From Chloroflexota bacterium (GTDB taxonomy: Bacteria > Chloroflexota > Dehalococcoidia > CAUJGQ01), in the NCBI GenBank assembly GCA_963170165.1, contig CAUJGQ010000080.1, positions 1-62,303 of the forward strand: 62,303 nt of DNA, read 5' to 3'. Positions within the stretch are counted from its first letter, which is position 1. Each line of letters opens with the position of its first letter. The notes beneath the pieces are model-generated. The model was not told where the DNA came from and did no database searches. It was given only the letters and a program-made list of their open reading frames with translations. This document shows, one piece after another, positions 1 through 8,913 of the stretch. The translations under genes were made by a program, and so were the position numbers.

Positions 1-249
1 TGCCGCCCACCCGGCTGAGGACAGCCCAGTTGCCCAGATGCATGCGCCTTGCGCATAACCAATCTCCATTCGTGGCAGAGACATGCGCCCAAAGCATGCC
101 CCTAGCTCTCTCACGACTCCAAAGATGTGATGAATGATGAGGAGCAGGGGGGATGCCCGGAGGGCAGGGGGGTCCGGCTCCCTGGCACAGGAGAGAGGCC
201 GGCCCCCTGCAGGATGGCCGGAGGGTAGGGAAGCGCGTCTCGGTCGCCG
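1..249. other. Window edge, no gene recognised
   Basis: No coding region is supported before the flippase stop codon. The stretch holds a small inverted repeat (ATGCGC at 42-47 and GCGCAT at 51-56, 3-nt loop) and one copy of an intergenic hairpin-like motif at 152-172 that recurs at 8829, 30791 and 30822. It may be the downstream region of the minus-strand flippase gene. Confidence 0.5.
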
Positions 250-1557
250 TCACCCTTCATCCTTCCTGCGCGCGATGGCGTAGGCGGCCAGGGCGACGTA
301 GAACAGCGCGGCGGTGGCGGCAGCGGCGCTCAGCAGAGCAACGGCCACGGCGGGTCGCACGGCCAGCACGCTAGCAACGCCGATCGCGGTGGCCAGCAGC
401 GCCAGCCGGGCCAGCTCGCGCATCAGGTTCAGGTCTTGGCGCTGCAGCAGGTCGAGCGTACCGGCCGTGGGGCTAGCGAGGGCATGACCGGTGTACATCA
501 CCGCCAGCAGCGCCATATACGTGGCCGCCTCGGCCCAGGCATCGCCGAAGATAACCGGCACCAGCCAGTGCGCCGCCACAGACAAGCCGGCGACGTACGG
601 CACGCTCAGCGCCAGCATCGTCCAGGAGACCCGCTGAAACAGCCCCATCAGCCGCTCGGGCGCATCGACAGCGGCGCGGGCGATGTTGGCGTTGTATACC
701 TGGCACACCGCCGCGGCCAGCAGTTCCACCGGCCGCGCCAGCAGCCGTTGGGCCAGCACGTATAGCCCCACCACATGCGGGTCATACAGCACGGCCAGCG
801 CCAGCATCGGCAGGGATAGGCTGAAGCTGTCTGTCAGCGCAGCGGGGAAGCTGAGCAGCGGGAAGCGGCGGTATCCCCCCGCCACCACGCGCACAGCGGC
901 GGCAGGCATGACCAGCAGCCGGCGCGCTTCGCCGCTGCGCAAGAGCAGCAGCGCCAGCGTCGCCGTGGCCGCTGCCTGGCCGAGCGTTACCCCCGCCAGC
1001 AGGCCGATGGCGCTGGATCCCGCCAGCCCAAGCGCGACCTGCACCAGCACCATCACGCCGTTTTGGGCAAGGATCGCGCGGGCGATCCAGGGGAAGCGCT
1101 GCTCGCGCACAGCCCACGAGGCTGCAGACGCGTACCAGCCCGCCAGCAGCAACGTCAATGGTAGCAACCACAGGTGCGGCGTCAGCTCAGGTGTGTTGAG
1201 CAGCCCGGCCACGCGTTTGCCCGCCACCAGCACCAGCACCGTCACCGCCGCGGTGGTGAGCGTTACCACCGTGAGTGCCAGCCGGAGTAGCGCCGTGGCG
1301 TCCTCGCTATCGCGCGGGAGCGGAATGGCGATCTCGAAGCGCAGCGCCGAGATCACCGTGAGCACATACAACGAAGCAGTGAAGACGGCCAGTTCGCCGA
1401 AGGCCGCAGGCGCATATAGCCGGGTGAGCACCGGCGAGAACACCAGCACTAGCGCCTGGCCGAGCGCGCTGCCGCCCAGCAGCACGGCCACGGCGCGCAC
1501 AAACCGCCCGCCCGTCAGCCGCGCGGCCCACTGCCAGGATGGCGCCACATCCATCAT
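250..1557 (-). CDS. Lipopolysaccharide/polysaccharide flippase (Wzx-like, MATE-type fold)
   Basis: A polytopic membrane protein of 435 aa that probably translocates lipid-linked oligosaccharides across the cytoplasmic membrane. The N-terminal part reads as the oligosaccharide flippase family: a first hydrophobic helix is followed by 'LTRLYAPAAFGELAVFTA' and then a conserved stretch on a basic/aromatic background. Many hydrophobic segments follow through to a basic C-terminus (ARRKDEG), consistent with about 12 TM helices. The start is set at the ATG pair at 1557/1554, just after GGAGCGG; an upstream TTG at 1614 would add 19 non-hydrophobic residues and is less likely. It lies 109 nt downstream of the P-type ATPase on the same strand and may be co-transcribed. 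No glycosyltransferase or polymerase gene is adjacent, so the substrate is unknown. Confidence 0.8.
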   Translation of the reverse strand: MMDVAPSWQWAARLTGGRFVRAVAVLLGGSALGQALVLVFSPVLTRLYAPAAFGELAVFTASLYVLTVISALRFEIAIPLPRDSEDATALLRLALTVVTLTTAAVTVLVLVAGKRVAGLLNTPELTPHLWLLPLTLLLAGWYASAASWAVREQRFPWIARAILAQNGVMVLVQVALGLAGSSAIGLLAGVTLGQAAATATLALLLLRSGEARRLLVMPAAAVRVVAGGYRRFPLLSFPAALTDSFSLSLPMLALAVLYDPHVVGLYVLAQRLLARPVELLAAAVCQVYNANIARAAVDAPERLMGLFQRVSWTMLALSVPYVAGLSVAAHWLVPVIFGDAWAEAATYMALLAVMYTGHALASPTAGTLDLLQRQDLNLMRELARLALLATAIGVASVLAVRPAVAVALLSAAAATAALFYVALAAYAIARRKDEG

Positions 1558-1666
1558 CCGCTCCGTCTGCCCGGCGCAGACCTCTACCCTTTCATCATCG
1601 ACCAAAACCGCCAATGGCTGTACGGGGAGAACGGGGCAATGAGATTCCGTTGCCGGCCCTTATCCT

Positions 1667-3997
1667 TCACCCTGCAACCTGCTTCCAATCGCTCTGCCGC
1701 CGCCACAGCCAGCGCAGCGCTGCCGCCCAGCCGAGCACGGCGAAGCCGATGACGGCATAGGCGCTCCATGGCAGCCGCTCCAGCTCGTAGAACCGGCGCA
1801 GCGACGGGACAAAGAAGCTGATGGCCGCCAGCACCGCCAGCGCTGCCGCCAGTGCCAGCACCCGCCGGTCGCCCGCCAGCGGCACGCCGCCGGTCCACTC
1901 CGGCGCGGGTGGCCGCACGAACGGCACCAACAGCACGCCGCAGAGCACCGTCGTCACCGTCAGCGCCGTCCGCGCCGGTCCCAGCCCGCCGCCCAGCGCC
2001 AAGAACAGTTCGTACACGGCGATGGACAGCGCGGTCTGCGTCAACGCTGCCGGCAGCACGAAGTGAGCGGCGGCCGGGAGCAGTGCCCGCGGCGTTGCAC
2101 CAGGCCGTGCCCAGAGCGCCAGCACGAACGCCGGGATACCGGCCGTGATGAAGGCCAGGGCCGCGTTCTGCCGCGGCGTCAGCGGGAAGCGGCTACCTAA
2201 CAGCGAGGCAATCAGGATCACCAGCGCCACCGTCAGCGTCCGGGTCAGGAACAGGCGGATGACATCTTCCATGCCGCGCAGGATACGCTGTCCCTCGCGC
2301 AGCGCTGGCGGCAGCGCGGCGAAGGAATCGTTGAGCAACACGATATCGGCCACGCCGCGCGTCACCTGGCTGCCGGAACGCATCGCCACCGCCAGGTTGG
2401 CCTGCTTGAGCGCAGGGACATCATTCACACCATCGCCGGTCATTGCCACGTAGTGGCCGCGCCGGCGCAGCGCCGCCACGATCCGCGCCTTCTGCTCCGG
2501 GCCAATCCGTCCAAAGACCGCGGCACGCTCCACCGCTCCGGCCAGCGCCACGTCATCCAGCCGTTCCACCTCCGCCCCGGTGAGGGCGCCGCCATCGGCC
2601 GGCACGGCCAGTCCTACCTGCCGTGCCAGCGCCGCCACCGTATCCGGGCTGTCGCCGGAGATGATCTTGATGTGTACACCCAGTGCGGCGAATGCCGCCA
2701 GCACATCGCCCGCCTCCGGACGCAGTTCATCGCGCAGTGCCACCAGCGCCAGTGGCCGCAGCGCGCCCTGGCCGTCGGGCGCATCCGCTGCGCCGAACAG
2801 GAGCACGCGCAGTCCGCGCGCCGTCCAGGTCGCAGCCTGCGCGGGGATGGCGGCGGCGGGCAGCCGCGTGGCCAGGGCCTCTGGCGCGCCCAGGACGTAC
2901 GTGGTTGCCCCGGCGGGCATCGACAGTGTCAGGCTGCTCCACCGGCTGCCCGAGTCGAACGGTGTCTCCCCCAGCACGGCAGGCGGCGCGGGCGGGGCGG
3001 GCAGCGCGGCGGCGAGCGCGGCGGCCGTCTTGTTGGGCGTGGAGCCCAGATGGGCAAAGCAGGCCAGCGCCGCCCGCGCGTCCAGCTCCAGGGTACCGCC
3101 CAGCGGCCACACCGCCTCCAGCGCCAGGGCATTGGTGGTGAGCGTGCCGGTCTTGTCCAGGCACAGCACATCGACATGGCTGGTGGATTCCACCGCGTTC
3201 ATCCGCTGAATCAGCGCGCCATGCCCGGCCATCCGCACGGCGGCCATGGCATACGTGACGGTGATCATGAACGCCAGCCCCTGCGGCACCAGCGCTGCCA
3301 GCACTGCCGCCGCTCGCAGCCGGTCGGCCAGCGTCACACCCGGCTCGGCATCCCACGAGGCGGCCAATACCTGCACCGCCAGCGCCGCCACCAGCACTAC
3401 GATCACGCGGATGGTCAAGCCGATTTCCCGCTGCAGCGGCGTGAGCACCGTGCGTTCGACGCGGGCGCCTGCCGTCATGCGTCCGGCAAAGCTGGCCTCG
3501 CCCGTTTCGGTGGCGCGGATGCGGCCGCTGCCGGCCACGCAGAAGCTCCCGGAATACACTTCGTCTCCCGGCCGCTTGGCGACATGCTCGGACTCACCGG
3601 TGAGCAGCGATTCATCCATCTTCAGGCTGCCGCCGCTCAGTGCCACACCGTCTACCAGCGCCTGGTCACCAGGGCGCAGGATGATGATGTCGCCGGGCGC
3701 CAGCGCCTCGCGCGGCAGCGGCTGTTCTTTGCCGTCGCGCCACACGGTGGCCGTGGGGCGGGTGAGCAGGGCGATGCGGTCCAGCTGGCGCTTGGCGCGG
3801 GCTTCTTGCACCGTCCCCACCAGCGCGTTCGCCACCACCAGCCCGGCGGTCATCAGCGCGTCACCCGCCAGTCCCAACACCAGCAGCGCCGCAACGATAG
3901 CGAACAGCACCGTGTTGATTGGGGTAACGGTGTTCTGCAGGAGGATGCGGCGGTACGAGCGACCCGCCGGAGCCGGGCGCGGGGGCAGGCTGGTCAT
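1667..3997 (-). CDS. Cation-translocating P-type ATPase (CtpE-like)
   Basis: A P-type ATPase of 776 aa predicted to pump a cation across the membrane with an aspartyl-phosphate intermediate. The actuator loop carries TGES (about residues 133-136), the phosphorylation motif DKTGTLTT places the Asp at about residue 281, and the hinge motif TGDGVNDVPALKQ is present. There is no N-terminal metal-binding domain and no CPx motif, so it is not a heavy-metal (P1B) pump. TM4 reads LVPQGL where Ca2+/Mg2+-type pumps usually have PEGL, so the usual acidic/Gln position is Gln. Overall layout resembles mycobacterial CtpE (a calcium pump), but ion specificity cannot be read from sequence alone. Divergent from the glucan phosphorylase, with 85 nt between the starts. 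Confidence 0.88.
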   Translation of the reverse strand: MTSLPPRPAPAGRSYRRILLQNTVTPINTVLFAIVAALLVLGLAGDALMTAGLVVANALVGTVQEARAKRQLDRIALLTRPTATVWRDGKEQPLPREALAPGDIIILRPGDQALVDGVALSGGSLKMDESLLTGESEHVAKRPGDEVYSGSFCVAGSGRIRATETGEASFAGRMTAGARVERTVLTPLQREIGLTIRVIVVLVAALAVQVLAASWDAEPGVTLADRLRAAAVLAALVPQGLAFMITVTYAMAAVRMAGHGALIQRMNAVESTSHVDVLCLDKTGTLTTNALALEAVWPLGGTLELDARAALACFAHLGSTPNKTAAALAAALPAPPAPPAVLGETPFDSGSRWSSLTLSMPAGATTYVLGAPEALATRLPAAAIPAQAATWTARGLRVLLFGAADAPDGQGALRPLALVALRDELRPEAGDVLAAFAALGVHIKIISGDSPDTVAALARQVGLAVPADGGALTGAEVERLDDVALAGAVERAAVFGRIGPEQKARIVAALRRRGHYVAMTGDGVNDVPALKQANLAVAMRSGSQVTRGVADIVLLNDSFAALPPALREGQRILRGMEDVIRLFLTRTLTVALVILIASLLGSRFPLTPRQNAALAFITAGIPAFVLALWARPGATPRALLPAAAHFVLPAALTQTALSIAVYELFLALGGGLGPARTALTVTTVLCGVLLVPFVRPPAPEWTGGVPLAGDRRVLALAAALAVLAAISFFVPSLRRFYELERLPWSAYAVIGFAVLGWAAALRWLWRRQSDWKQVAG

Positions 3998-4082
3998 CGT
4001 TCACGGTCCGCCCTTCGTCCTCTACTATTGCTACCGGCGCACTCTGGCGCCACGCACGGCAGGCAGAAAGACGGTGGGGCAG

Positions 4083-6230
4083 ATGGTGAACGACGGCAGC
4101 CGCGACCTGCGACGGGCGGTGGAGATCCTGGCTTCGCAACTGCCCGGACCGCTGCGGCCACTGGCACGGCTGGCGTACAACTACCGCTGGACCTGGGCGC
4201 GAGGCGGCGCGGCTCTGTTCCAAGAGCTGGACCCGCACCGCTGGCCGTTCTCTGCCCACAATCCCGTGCGTTACCTGGATGACATCGCCCCACCACGCCT
4301 GGCCGCGCTGGCGGGCGATGCGGTGCTGGTGGACCGCATCCGCGACCTGGCCGGGGAGCAGGATACGGATTTCGCCCGCCCGCCTGCGGCCATCCCCGGG
4401 CTGCCGGATGCCTCCGCCCAGCATCCCATCGTCTTTCTGTGCGCCGAGTTCGGCCTGCATGCCTCGCTGCCGCTGTACGCCGGTGGCCTGGGTGTGCTCG
4501 CGGGGGACATCCTCAAAGAGGCGTCTGACCGGGCGTATCCGATGGCTGGAGTAGGGCTGCTGTATGGGGAGGGGTCGTTTCACCAGCGGGTAGACGCCGG
4601 TGGCTGGCAGCACGAGTACTGGCTGCCGGTTGACCCGGAGCGGCTGCCGATGGCGCTGGTGACAGGCGAGGACCGCCACCCGCTGACGGTGACGGTGCCG
4701 GTACGCGACCGCAACGTCACGCTGCAAATCTGGCGGGTGGATGTGGGGCGCACGCCGCTGTACCTGCTGGACAGCAACCGGCTGGATAATGTCCCTGCCG
4801 ACCGCTGGATCACCGCCCGCCTGTACGCTGGTGACCGCGAGACGCGGCTCGCGCAATACGTTGTGCTGGGGCTGGGCAGTATCCGCGCGCTGCGGGCGAT
4901 GGGTATTACCCCAGCACTGGTGCACTTGAACGAAGGGCATCCGGCCTTCGCCGCGCTGGAGCTGATCGGCGGCGGAGTGGCCCGCGGCCTGTCGTACCCA
5001 GAGGCGCTGGCCGCTGCCCGCGAGCGGACCGTCTTCACCACGCACACGCCGGTGGCCGCCGGCAACGAGCTGTACGGCTTCCACGAGGTGCGCCACGCCC
5101 TGGATGACACGCCGCTGCGGCTGGGCATGACGTGGGAGCAGTTCAAAGAACTGGGGCACTGCGGCGGCGGGCCGGAGGGGGAGTGCTTCGGCATGACCCA
5201 GTTTGCCCTGCGCACCAGCGGCGCCGCCAACGCCGTCTCCCGCCGCCACGGCGAGGTGGCCCGTGAGATGTGGCGGGAGGTGTTCCCCGGGCGCGCCGCT
5301 GCCGAGGTGCCGGTCGGCCATGTCACCAACGGCGTCCACCTGCCTACCTGGATGCACCCGGCGATGCGCGCGCTGCTGGACCGCCACCTGGGCGCCGGTT
5401 GGGAGGAGCACACCGACGAGCCGGGGATGTGGGACCCGGTGGCCGGCATTCCTGATGAGGATCTATGGGAGCTGCGCACGCGGATGCGCGCTGATCTGGT
5501 GGCGTTCGTGCGGGAGCGCAGCGTGCTCAACCGGCTGGGACGTGGCAACCCTGCCGCCTTCGCCGAGGCGGCTGCCCGCTCATGGAACGCCGACACCCTC
5601 ACCATCGGCTTTGCCCGCCGCATCGCCACGTACAAGCGGCTGTACCTGCTGTCGCTGGACCCGGCGCGGGCGCTGGCGCTGGTGCAGGGGACGTATCCGC
5701 TCCAGGTGGTGCTGGCCGGCCGTGCCCACCCGAGCGACGAGGAGGCCAAGCGCAGCGTTCAGCGGCTGTTCCCCCTGGCAGAGAACCCGAGCGTGCCGGG
5801 ACGAGCGGTGTTCCTGGAGGACTACGATATGGACCTGGCTCAACGGCTGGTGCGCGGTTGCGACCTGTGGGTTAACCTCCCCCGCCCGCCGATGGAAGCC
5901 TCCGGCACCAGCGGCATGAAGTCCGCCCTCAACGGTGGCCTGCAACTGAGCGTGCTGGACGGCTGGTGGCGGGAGGCGTACGACGGCACGAACGGCTGGG
6001 GCATCGAGCCGCCGCCGGGGCTGGACGCCGCCGCCCAGGACGCCCACGACGCCGATGCGTTGTTCACCCTGCTAGAGCGAGCGGTGCTACCCCTGTTCTA
6101 CGAGCGCGATGCCCGCGGCATCCCTCACCGCTGGCTGACGATGGTAAAGGCGTCGCTGCGGACGGCAGGCGCCGGCTTCACCGCCAGCCGCATGGTGGCG
6201 GACTACATGCGCCGCGCCGGGGTACGCTGA
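4083..6230 (+). CDS. glgP: Alpha-glucan phosphorylase (GT35, DUF3417-type)
   Basis: Phosphorolyses terminal alpha-1,4-glucosyl units of glycogen or maltodextrin to glucose-1-phosphate in the cytoplasm. 715 aa, the short 'alpha-glucan family phosphorylase' type rather than the roughly 830-aa E. coli form. It begins with a DUF3417-like segment (AYNYRWTWARGG). The pyridoxal-phosphate region reads EASGTSGMKSALNGG, with the Schiff-base lysine at residue 613, followed by the conserved LDGWW. HLNEGHPAFAALE and TTHTPVAAGNE are further family motifs. The open frame extends upstream to 3246 but that part is antisense to the ATPase gene; the ATG at 4083 is preceded by GGTGGGG and begins the recognisable domain. 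Other glycogen genes are not in the window. Confidence 0.93.
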   Translation: MVNDGSRDLRRAVEILASQLPGPLRPLARLAYNYRWTWARGGAALFQELDPHRWPFSAHNPVRYLDDIAPPRLAALAGDAVLVDRIRDLAGEQDTDFARPPAAIPGLPDASAQHPIVFLCAEFGLHASLPLYAGGLGVLAGDILKEASDRAYPMAGVGLLYGEGSFHQRVDAGGWQHEYWLPVDPERLPMALVTGEDRHPLTVTVPVRDRNVTLQIWRVDVGRTPLYLLDSNRLDNVPADRWITARLYAGDRETRLAQYVVLGLGSIRALRAMGITPALVHLNEGHPAFAALELIGGGVARGLSYPEALAAARERTVFTTHTPVAAGNELYGFHEVRHALDDTPLRLGMTWEQFKELGHCGGGPEGECFGMTQFALRTSGAANAVSRRHGEVAREMWREVFPGRAAAEVPVGHVTNGVHLPTWMHPAMRALLDRHLGAGWEEHTDEPGMWDPVAGIPDEDLWELRTRMRADLVAFVRERSVLNRLGRGNPAAFAEAAARSWNADTLTIGFARRIATYKRLYLLSLDPARALALVQGTYPLQVVLAGRAHPSDEEAKRSVQRLFPLAENPSVPGRAVFLEDYDMDLAQRLVRGCDLWVNLPRPPMEASGTSGMKSALNGGLQLSVLDGWWREAYDGTNGWGIEPPPGLDAAAQDAHDADALFTLLERAVLPLFYERDARGIPHRWLTMVKASLRTAGAGFTASRMVADYMRRAGVR

Positions 6231-6293
6231 GCCGCCGCTGCCACCGCGGCTGGCGGTGCGCTCTTGGGGCCAGGTGGCAGGGGGAGACAGGGG

Positions 6294-6327
6294 TGACCGG
6301 TCCTGCGCCGCCGGCGCCTGCCGGTCA
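6294..6327 (+). terminator. Hairpin after glgP
   Basis: Nested inverted repeat: TGACCGG (6294-6300) pairs with CCGGTCA (6321-6327), and inside it GCGCC (6305-6309) pairs with GGCGC (6313-6317). It lies 63 nt after the glgP stop and touches the stop of the convergent minus-strand gene, so it could end both transcripts. No U-tract follows, so Rho-independent function is uncertain. Confidence 0.4.
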
Positions 6328-6717
6328 GCGGCGTCCCGCCGCCTTCGGCAACCTTCCGGCAAGGCGCTGGGCAGCGCGCCCCGCATTCCTGACGGCCCGC
6401 TGCCCGCTCCTACCCATTCGCACCTGCTCGGCAGCCTGGCGGCTACCCTGGAGCGCGCGGGTGAGTAGTGGCTCAGCGGTGGCACGTAGCCGCTCTGGAG
6501 TGATTCCGACCCGGAGCGCGCGTGTGCGGGTGGTGGCCGCAAGGGCGCCGGCGGCGGCCACGCCCGTGACGCCCAGCTCGCGCCCCTTGCGATAGGCTTT
6601 GCCTGCCCCGCGCGCCGCGCCTTCCGCCAGTACGGGCGCATGACCCGCGAGTTCCAACGCGCCGTCGATCACGGTCTCCAGGACGCCTTCTACCAGCCCG
6701 TCCAGCAGGTCACTCAT
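6325..6717 (-). CDS. Conserved hypothetical small Ala/Arg-rich protein
   Basis: Unrecognised 130-aa protein. The N-terminus (MSDLLDGLVEGVLETVIDGA) looks like an amphipathic helix; the middle is Ala/Gly-rich and the C-terminus is very basic (GRAAQRLAGRLPKAAGRR). The start is chosen at 6717 because GGGGAGG lies 7 nt upstream; an upstream start at 6762 lacks such a site. It follows the 146-aa membrane protein gene on the same strand at about 190 nt, so the operon link is unclear. High Arg and Ala content could reflect GC-driven composition; the good ribosome binding site is the main reason to call it a gene. Confidence 0.55.
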   Translation of the reverse strand: MSDLLDGLVEGVLETVIDGALELAGHAPVLAEGAARGAGKAYRKGRELGVTGVAAAGALAATTRTRALRVGITPERLRATAEPLLTRALQGSRQAAEQVRMGRSGQRAVRNAGRAAQRLAGRLPKAAGRR

Positions 6718-6905
6718 CGCCCGTCCTCCCCTGGCCGGCACGCCTGCCCGTGTATCCGGCACGGCAGGAGGCCGTCTCCAGTCTGCCCGCGCGCTCTTGT
6801 CGGGGCATGTGTGCCCCCAGCGCGGGGCTGCGCTGCACCCTCACCCATCTGTTCCACGTTGCCAGGCGATTGGCCGGGCATGCGGGGGTGGCGGTGTGGC
6901 CGCCG

Positions 6906-7346
6906 TTAGCAGCGGCAGCGGAAGGCCTCGCCGGTGGCCTCGCGCAGGTCTTGAAGAATGCGGGTGGTGTGGGTACCAAAGAAGGCGTGAGCTGGCTCAA
7001 GCTCCGCGGCGCGAGTGCGTAGTTCGGCCAGGCGGGAAGGGTGAATCTCTGCGGCGTGCCGCTCGACGAGCTGGAGCGTCTCCCGGTGCATGGCGGCGGT
7101 GGCAGGCGGGCCGGCGCCTAACCAGGCCTGGCCGGTGAGCACCGCGCCGGCAGCCAGCGCCCAACCCACCATGACAAGCGCGGTGATGGGCCCGGCCCAC
7201 ACCAGCGCCACTGCCGCCGCTCCCAGCACCAGCCCCATGGCGATCAGGGCCGGCAGCCGCTCCGTCAGGCCGTCCCAGAACAGCCGCCGCTGCAGCGCCA
7301 GCCGCAGCCCGCCCGCATCACACGGAATCGTGCATCCCCGCGCCAT
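6906..7346 (-). CDS. Small membrane protein with two TM helices and a cytoplasmic tail
   Basis: Unrecognised 146-aa protein. Residues around 30-75 form two hydrophobic helices (LPALIAMGLVLGAAAVALVW, then ITALVMVGWALAAGAVLTG), followed by an 70-residue charged helical tail ending in CRC. The ATG at 7346 has GAGGGAA 8 nt upstream. It overlaps the end of the DUF402 gene by 29 nt, which indicates translational coupling. It may act with that protein, but no function can be assigned. Confidence 0.65.
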   Translation of the reverse strand: MARGCTIPCDAGGLRLALQRRLFWDGLTERLPALIAMGLVLGAAAVALVWAGPITALVMVGWALAAGAVLTGQAWLGAGPPATAAMHRETLQLVERHAAEIHPSRLAELRTRAAELEPAHAFFGTHTTRILQDLREATGEAFRCRC

Positions 7347-7941
7347 CGCTCGTTTCCCTCAGCCCTTCACCGCCGCCCGCCGGCAGCGGTGTCTGAGCCA
7401 AGCATAGGCAAGCTGCGCCGTTGGAACAATCGGGCTCCAGCCGCCGTAATTCAGCCTCGGCCTCGGCGATGATCCGCCCGTGCGCGCGTTCCAGCAGGCG
7501 GCGGGTGGAAGCGATGATGTGGCGGCGGCGGGGCGAGAGCAGGCCGGCAGCCACGGCGGCCGTCACCTCCTCCTCATCTTCCACGCGCAGCGGGTCCCCC
7601 GCCGCCGGGCCGCGCCAGGCATCCAACAGCAGATCGGTAAACCGCACCAGTCCGGGGCGGATGCGCACGCCGTCTACCACGTCGAACCGGTAGCCGATGA
7701 CGGCGCCGTCCGCCGCGGTGAACCGGTACAGATTGTAGTGGCGGCTCGCCCAGAACAGCCCGAGTGTGTAGGAGCCCGCCGGGAGCTGAAAGCCGCCGGC
7801 GGTTCGCGCTACCGCCAGGTCAAACCGCACGATCACCAACCGCGGCGTGTGCGCCACCAGCCGGCAGTCAAACCGCTGCACGGCGCCGCTGAGCAGGTGC
7901 TTGTGCTCGCGGATGGTTGCGGGTTGCTCAACCATCGCCAC
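7318..7941 (-). CDS. DUF402-domain protein
   Basis: 207 aa. The central part matches the DUF402 layout: an aromatic/acidic beta segment (ASRHYNLYRFTAADGAVIGYRFDVVDGV), then a conserved Asp-containing strand (DLLLDAWRG), an acidic linker (VEDEEEVTAAVAAGLLS) and a helix (ASTRRLLER). Characterised DUF402 members include FomD, a nucleotidyl-phosphonate hydrolase, and nucleoside phosphatases that bind divalent metal through Asp residues; a phosphohydrolase role is therefore possible. The C-terminal extension CSNGAACLCLA holds three Cys and is not part of the usual domain. It is first of a coupled pair with the small membrane protein and lies 11 nt after the LppP/LprE-like gene. Confidence 0.75.
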   Translation of the reverse strand: MAMVEQPATIREHKHLLSGAVQRFDCRLVAHTPRLVIVRFDLAVARTAGGFQLPAGSYTLGLFWASRHYNLYRFTAADGAVIGYRFDVVDGVRIRPGLVRFTDLLLDAWRGPAAGDPLRVEDEEEVTAAVAAGLLSPRRRHIIASTRRLLERAHGRIIAEAEAELRRLEPDCSNGAACLCLAQTPLPAGGGEGLRETSDGAGMHDSV

Positions 7942-7952
7942 CTCCGGTATCG

Positions 7953-8546
7953 CTACGGCGCGAGAGCCTCGGTGGTGACGTTCTCCGGCCGGACGAGCGG
8001 CGCGCCTGTCTCATTCGTGATGGAGAACATGACGGCGCTGCGGCCGGAGGGGCAGCACAGCGGGTCGCTGGCCGTATAGCGCCGGTACGTGACGCGGATC
8101 CGCTCGCGCCCCAGCAGCATCATGTCGTCGGCGGCGCCGTCCGTGCGGCTGTCCATTGGCTGGGGCGCGAGTGTCCCGGCAAAGAGGCCATTCTGAAAGA
8201 CGAAGTAGTTGTAGCCCCAGTAACGGCACATACCGTCGAAGCCGCTCAGCCCCAGGATCACCTTCGTCCCCCAGCCCGCCTCATAGGCGCCCGCCAGCAC
8301 CCAGCCGGCCTGCACCAGCGCCTCATCTTCGTCTGTCTCCGGCATCCGCACACCCAGATCGAGACAGCGCGGGTTGGCGTCGGGGTCGAACGTCCGGGGC
8401 GGCGCGGGGATCGCCATCCGCTCCTGATTCCAGTTCGCCGGCGGCTGCGGGCTGTCCAGCCAGGCGCCGTCCGCCCGCGCGCTCCCCTGCCCGACCGTCG
8501 CCACCGTTAGCGCTGCCAGCGCCAGCGCCACTATTAGCCGCTGCAT
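7953..8546 (-). CDS. Secreted LppP/LprE-like protein
   Basis: 197 aa with a cleavable signal peptide (MQRLIVALALAALTVATVGQGSARA, likely cut after SARA). No lipobox Cys is present, unlike the mycobacterial lipoproteins of this family. The mature part has the LppP/LprE signature: GYNYFVFQNGLFAGTLAP, then PMDSRTDGA, and the end block VTYRRYTASDPLCCPSGRS with the typical Cys pair. Family function is unclear; mycobacterial members are cell-envelope proteins. First gene of a short minus-strand run with DUF402 and the membrane protein. Confidence 0.78.
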   Translation of the reverse strand: MQRLIVALALAALTVATVGQGSARADGAWLDSPQPPANWNQERMAIPAPPRTFDPDANPRCLDLGVRMPETDEDEALVQAGWVLAGAYEAGWGTKVILGLSGFDGMCRYWGYNYFVFQNGLFAGTLAPQPMDSRTDGAADDMMLLGRERIRVTYRRYTASDPLCCPSGRSAVMFSITNETGAPLVRPENVTTEALAP

Positions 8547-8913
8547 TCGCTACTCCTCACCGGCTGCCCGCGGGGAGAGCCGCCGCCTGTCATGAACCCA
8601 TCCTGCCAGCCCGCGCGGATCTCGCGCCACCCGCGGAGCGAGGTATCTGACGAGACCAGGGCCATGCCCGCCGCGCGCTGCGCTCGCGACCCGCCGGCGG
8701 CGGCCCCCCGCTCGCGCGGCTCGCGAGCCCCTGCTAGGGGTCTAGTGCGAGGGGGCGCTGCCTCCCGGCATCTCCCCTGATGGGGGTCCAGTCTGTCCGC
8801 GGCGGCCGCGTGATCCCCGTGGCCGTGGGATGCCCGCGGGGCAGGGCCACCGGTGCCCCGGTCACCTCTCCTCGCTACCCCCGGCTATACTTCGAGCGAG
8901 GAGCCGAAGCCGT
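8547..8913. other. 367-bp intergenic region with palindromes and repeats, no gene
   Basis: Divergent intergenic region between the LppP/LprE-like gene (-) and the formate dehydrogenase NuoEF-like gene (+). It holds a perfect 12-bp palindrome GGCTCGCGAGCC (8718-8729), two copies of a 19-nt motif (8728-8746 and 8774-8792), and one copy of the dispersed hairpin motif (8829-8848). No ORF with coding character is seen. Confidence 0.6.
8728..8792. repeat. Two copies of a 19-nt palindromic motif
   Basis: CCCCTGCTAGGGGTCTAGT at 8728-8746 and CCCCTGATGGGGGTCCAGT at 8774-8792 match at 16 of 19 positions and are spaced 46 bp apart. The 13-bp core CCCCTGCTAGGGG occurs again, exactly, at 28706-28718 in another intergenic gap. 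It can form a 5-bp stem with a 3-nt loop. Confidence 0.55.

Noticed and set aside
3861-5411. 516-aa minus-strand frame opposite glgP
   Set aside because: It spans the glucan phosphorylase start and the ATPase N-terminus antisense, with no recognisable domain or ribosome binding site.
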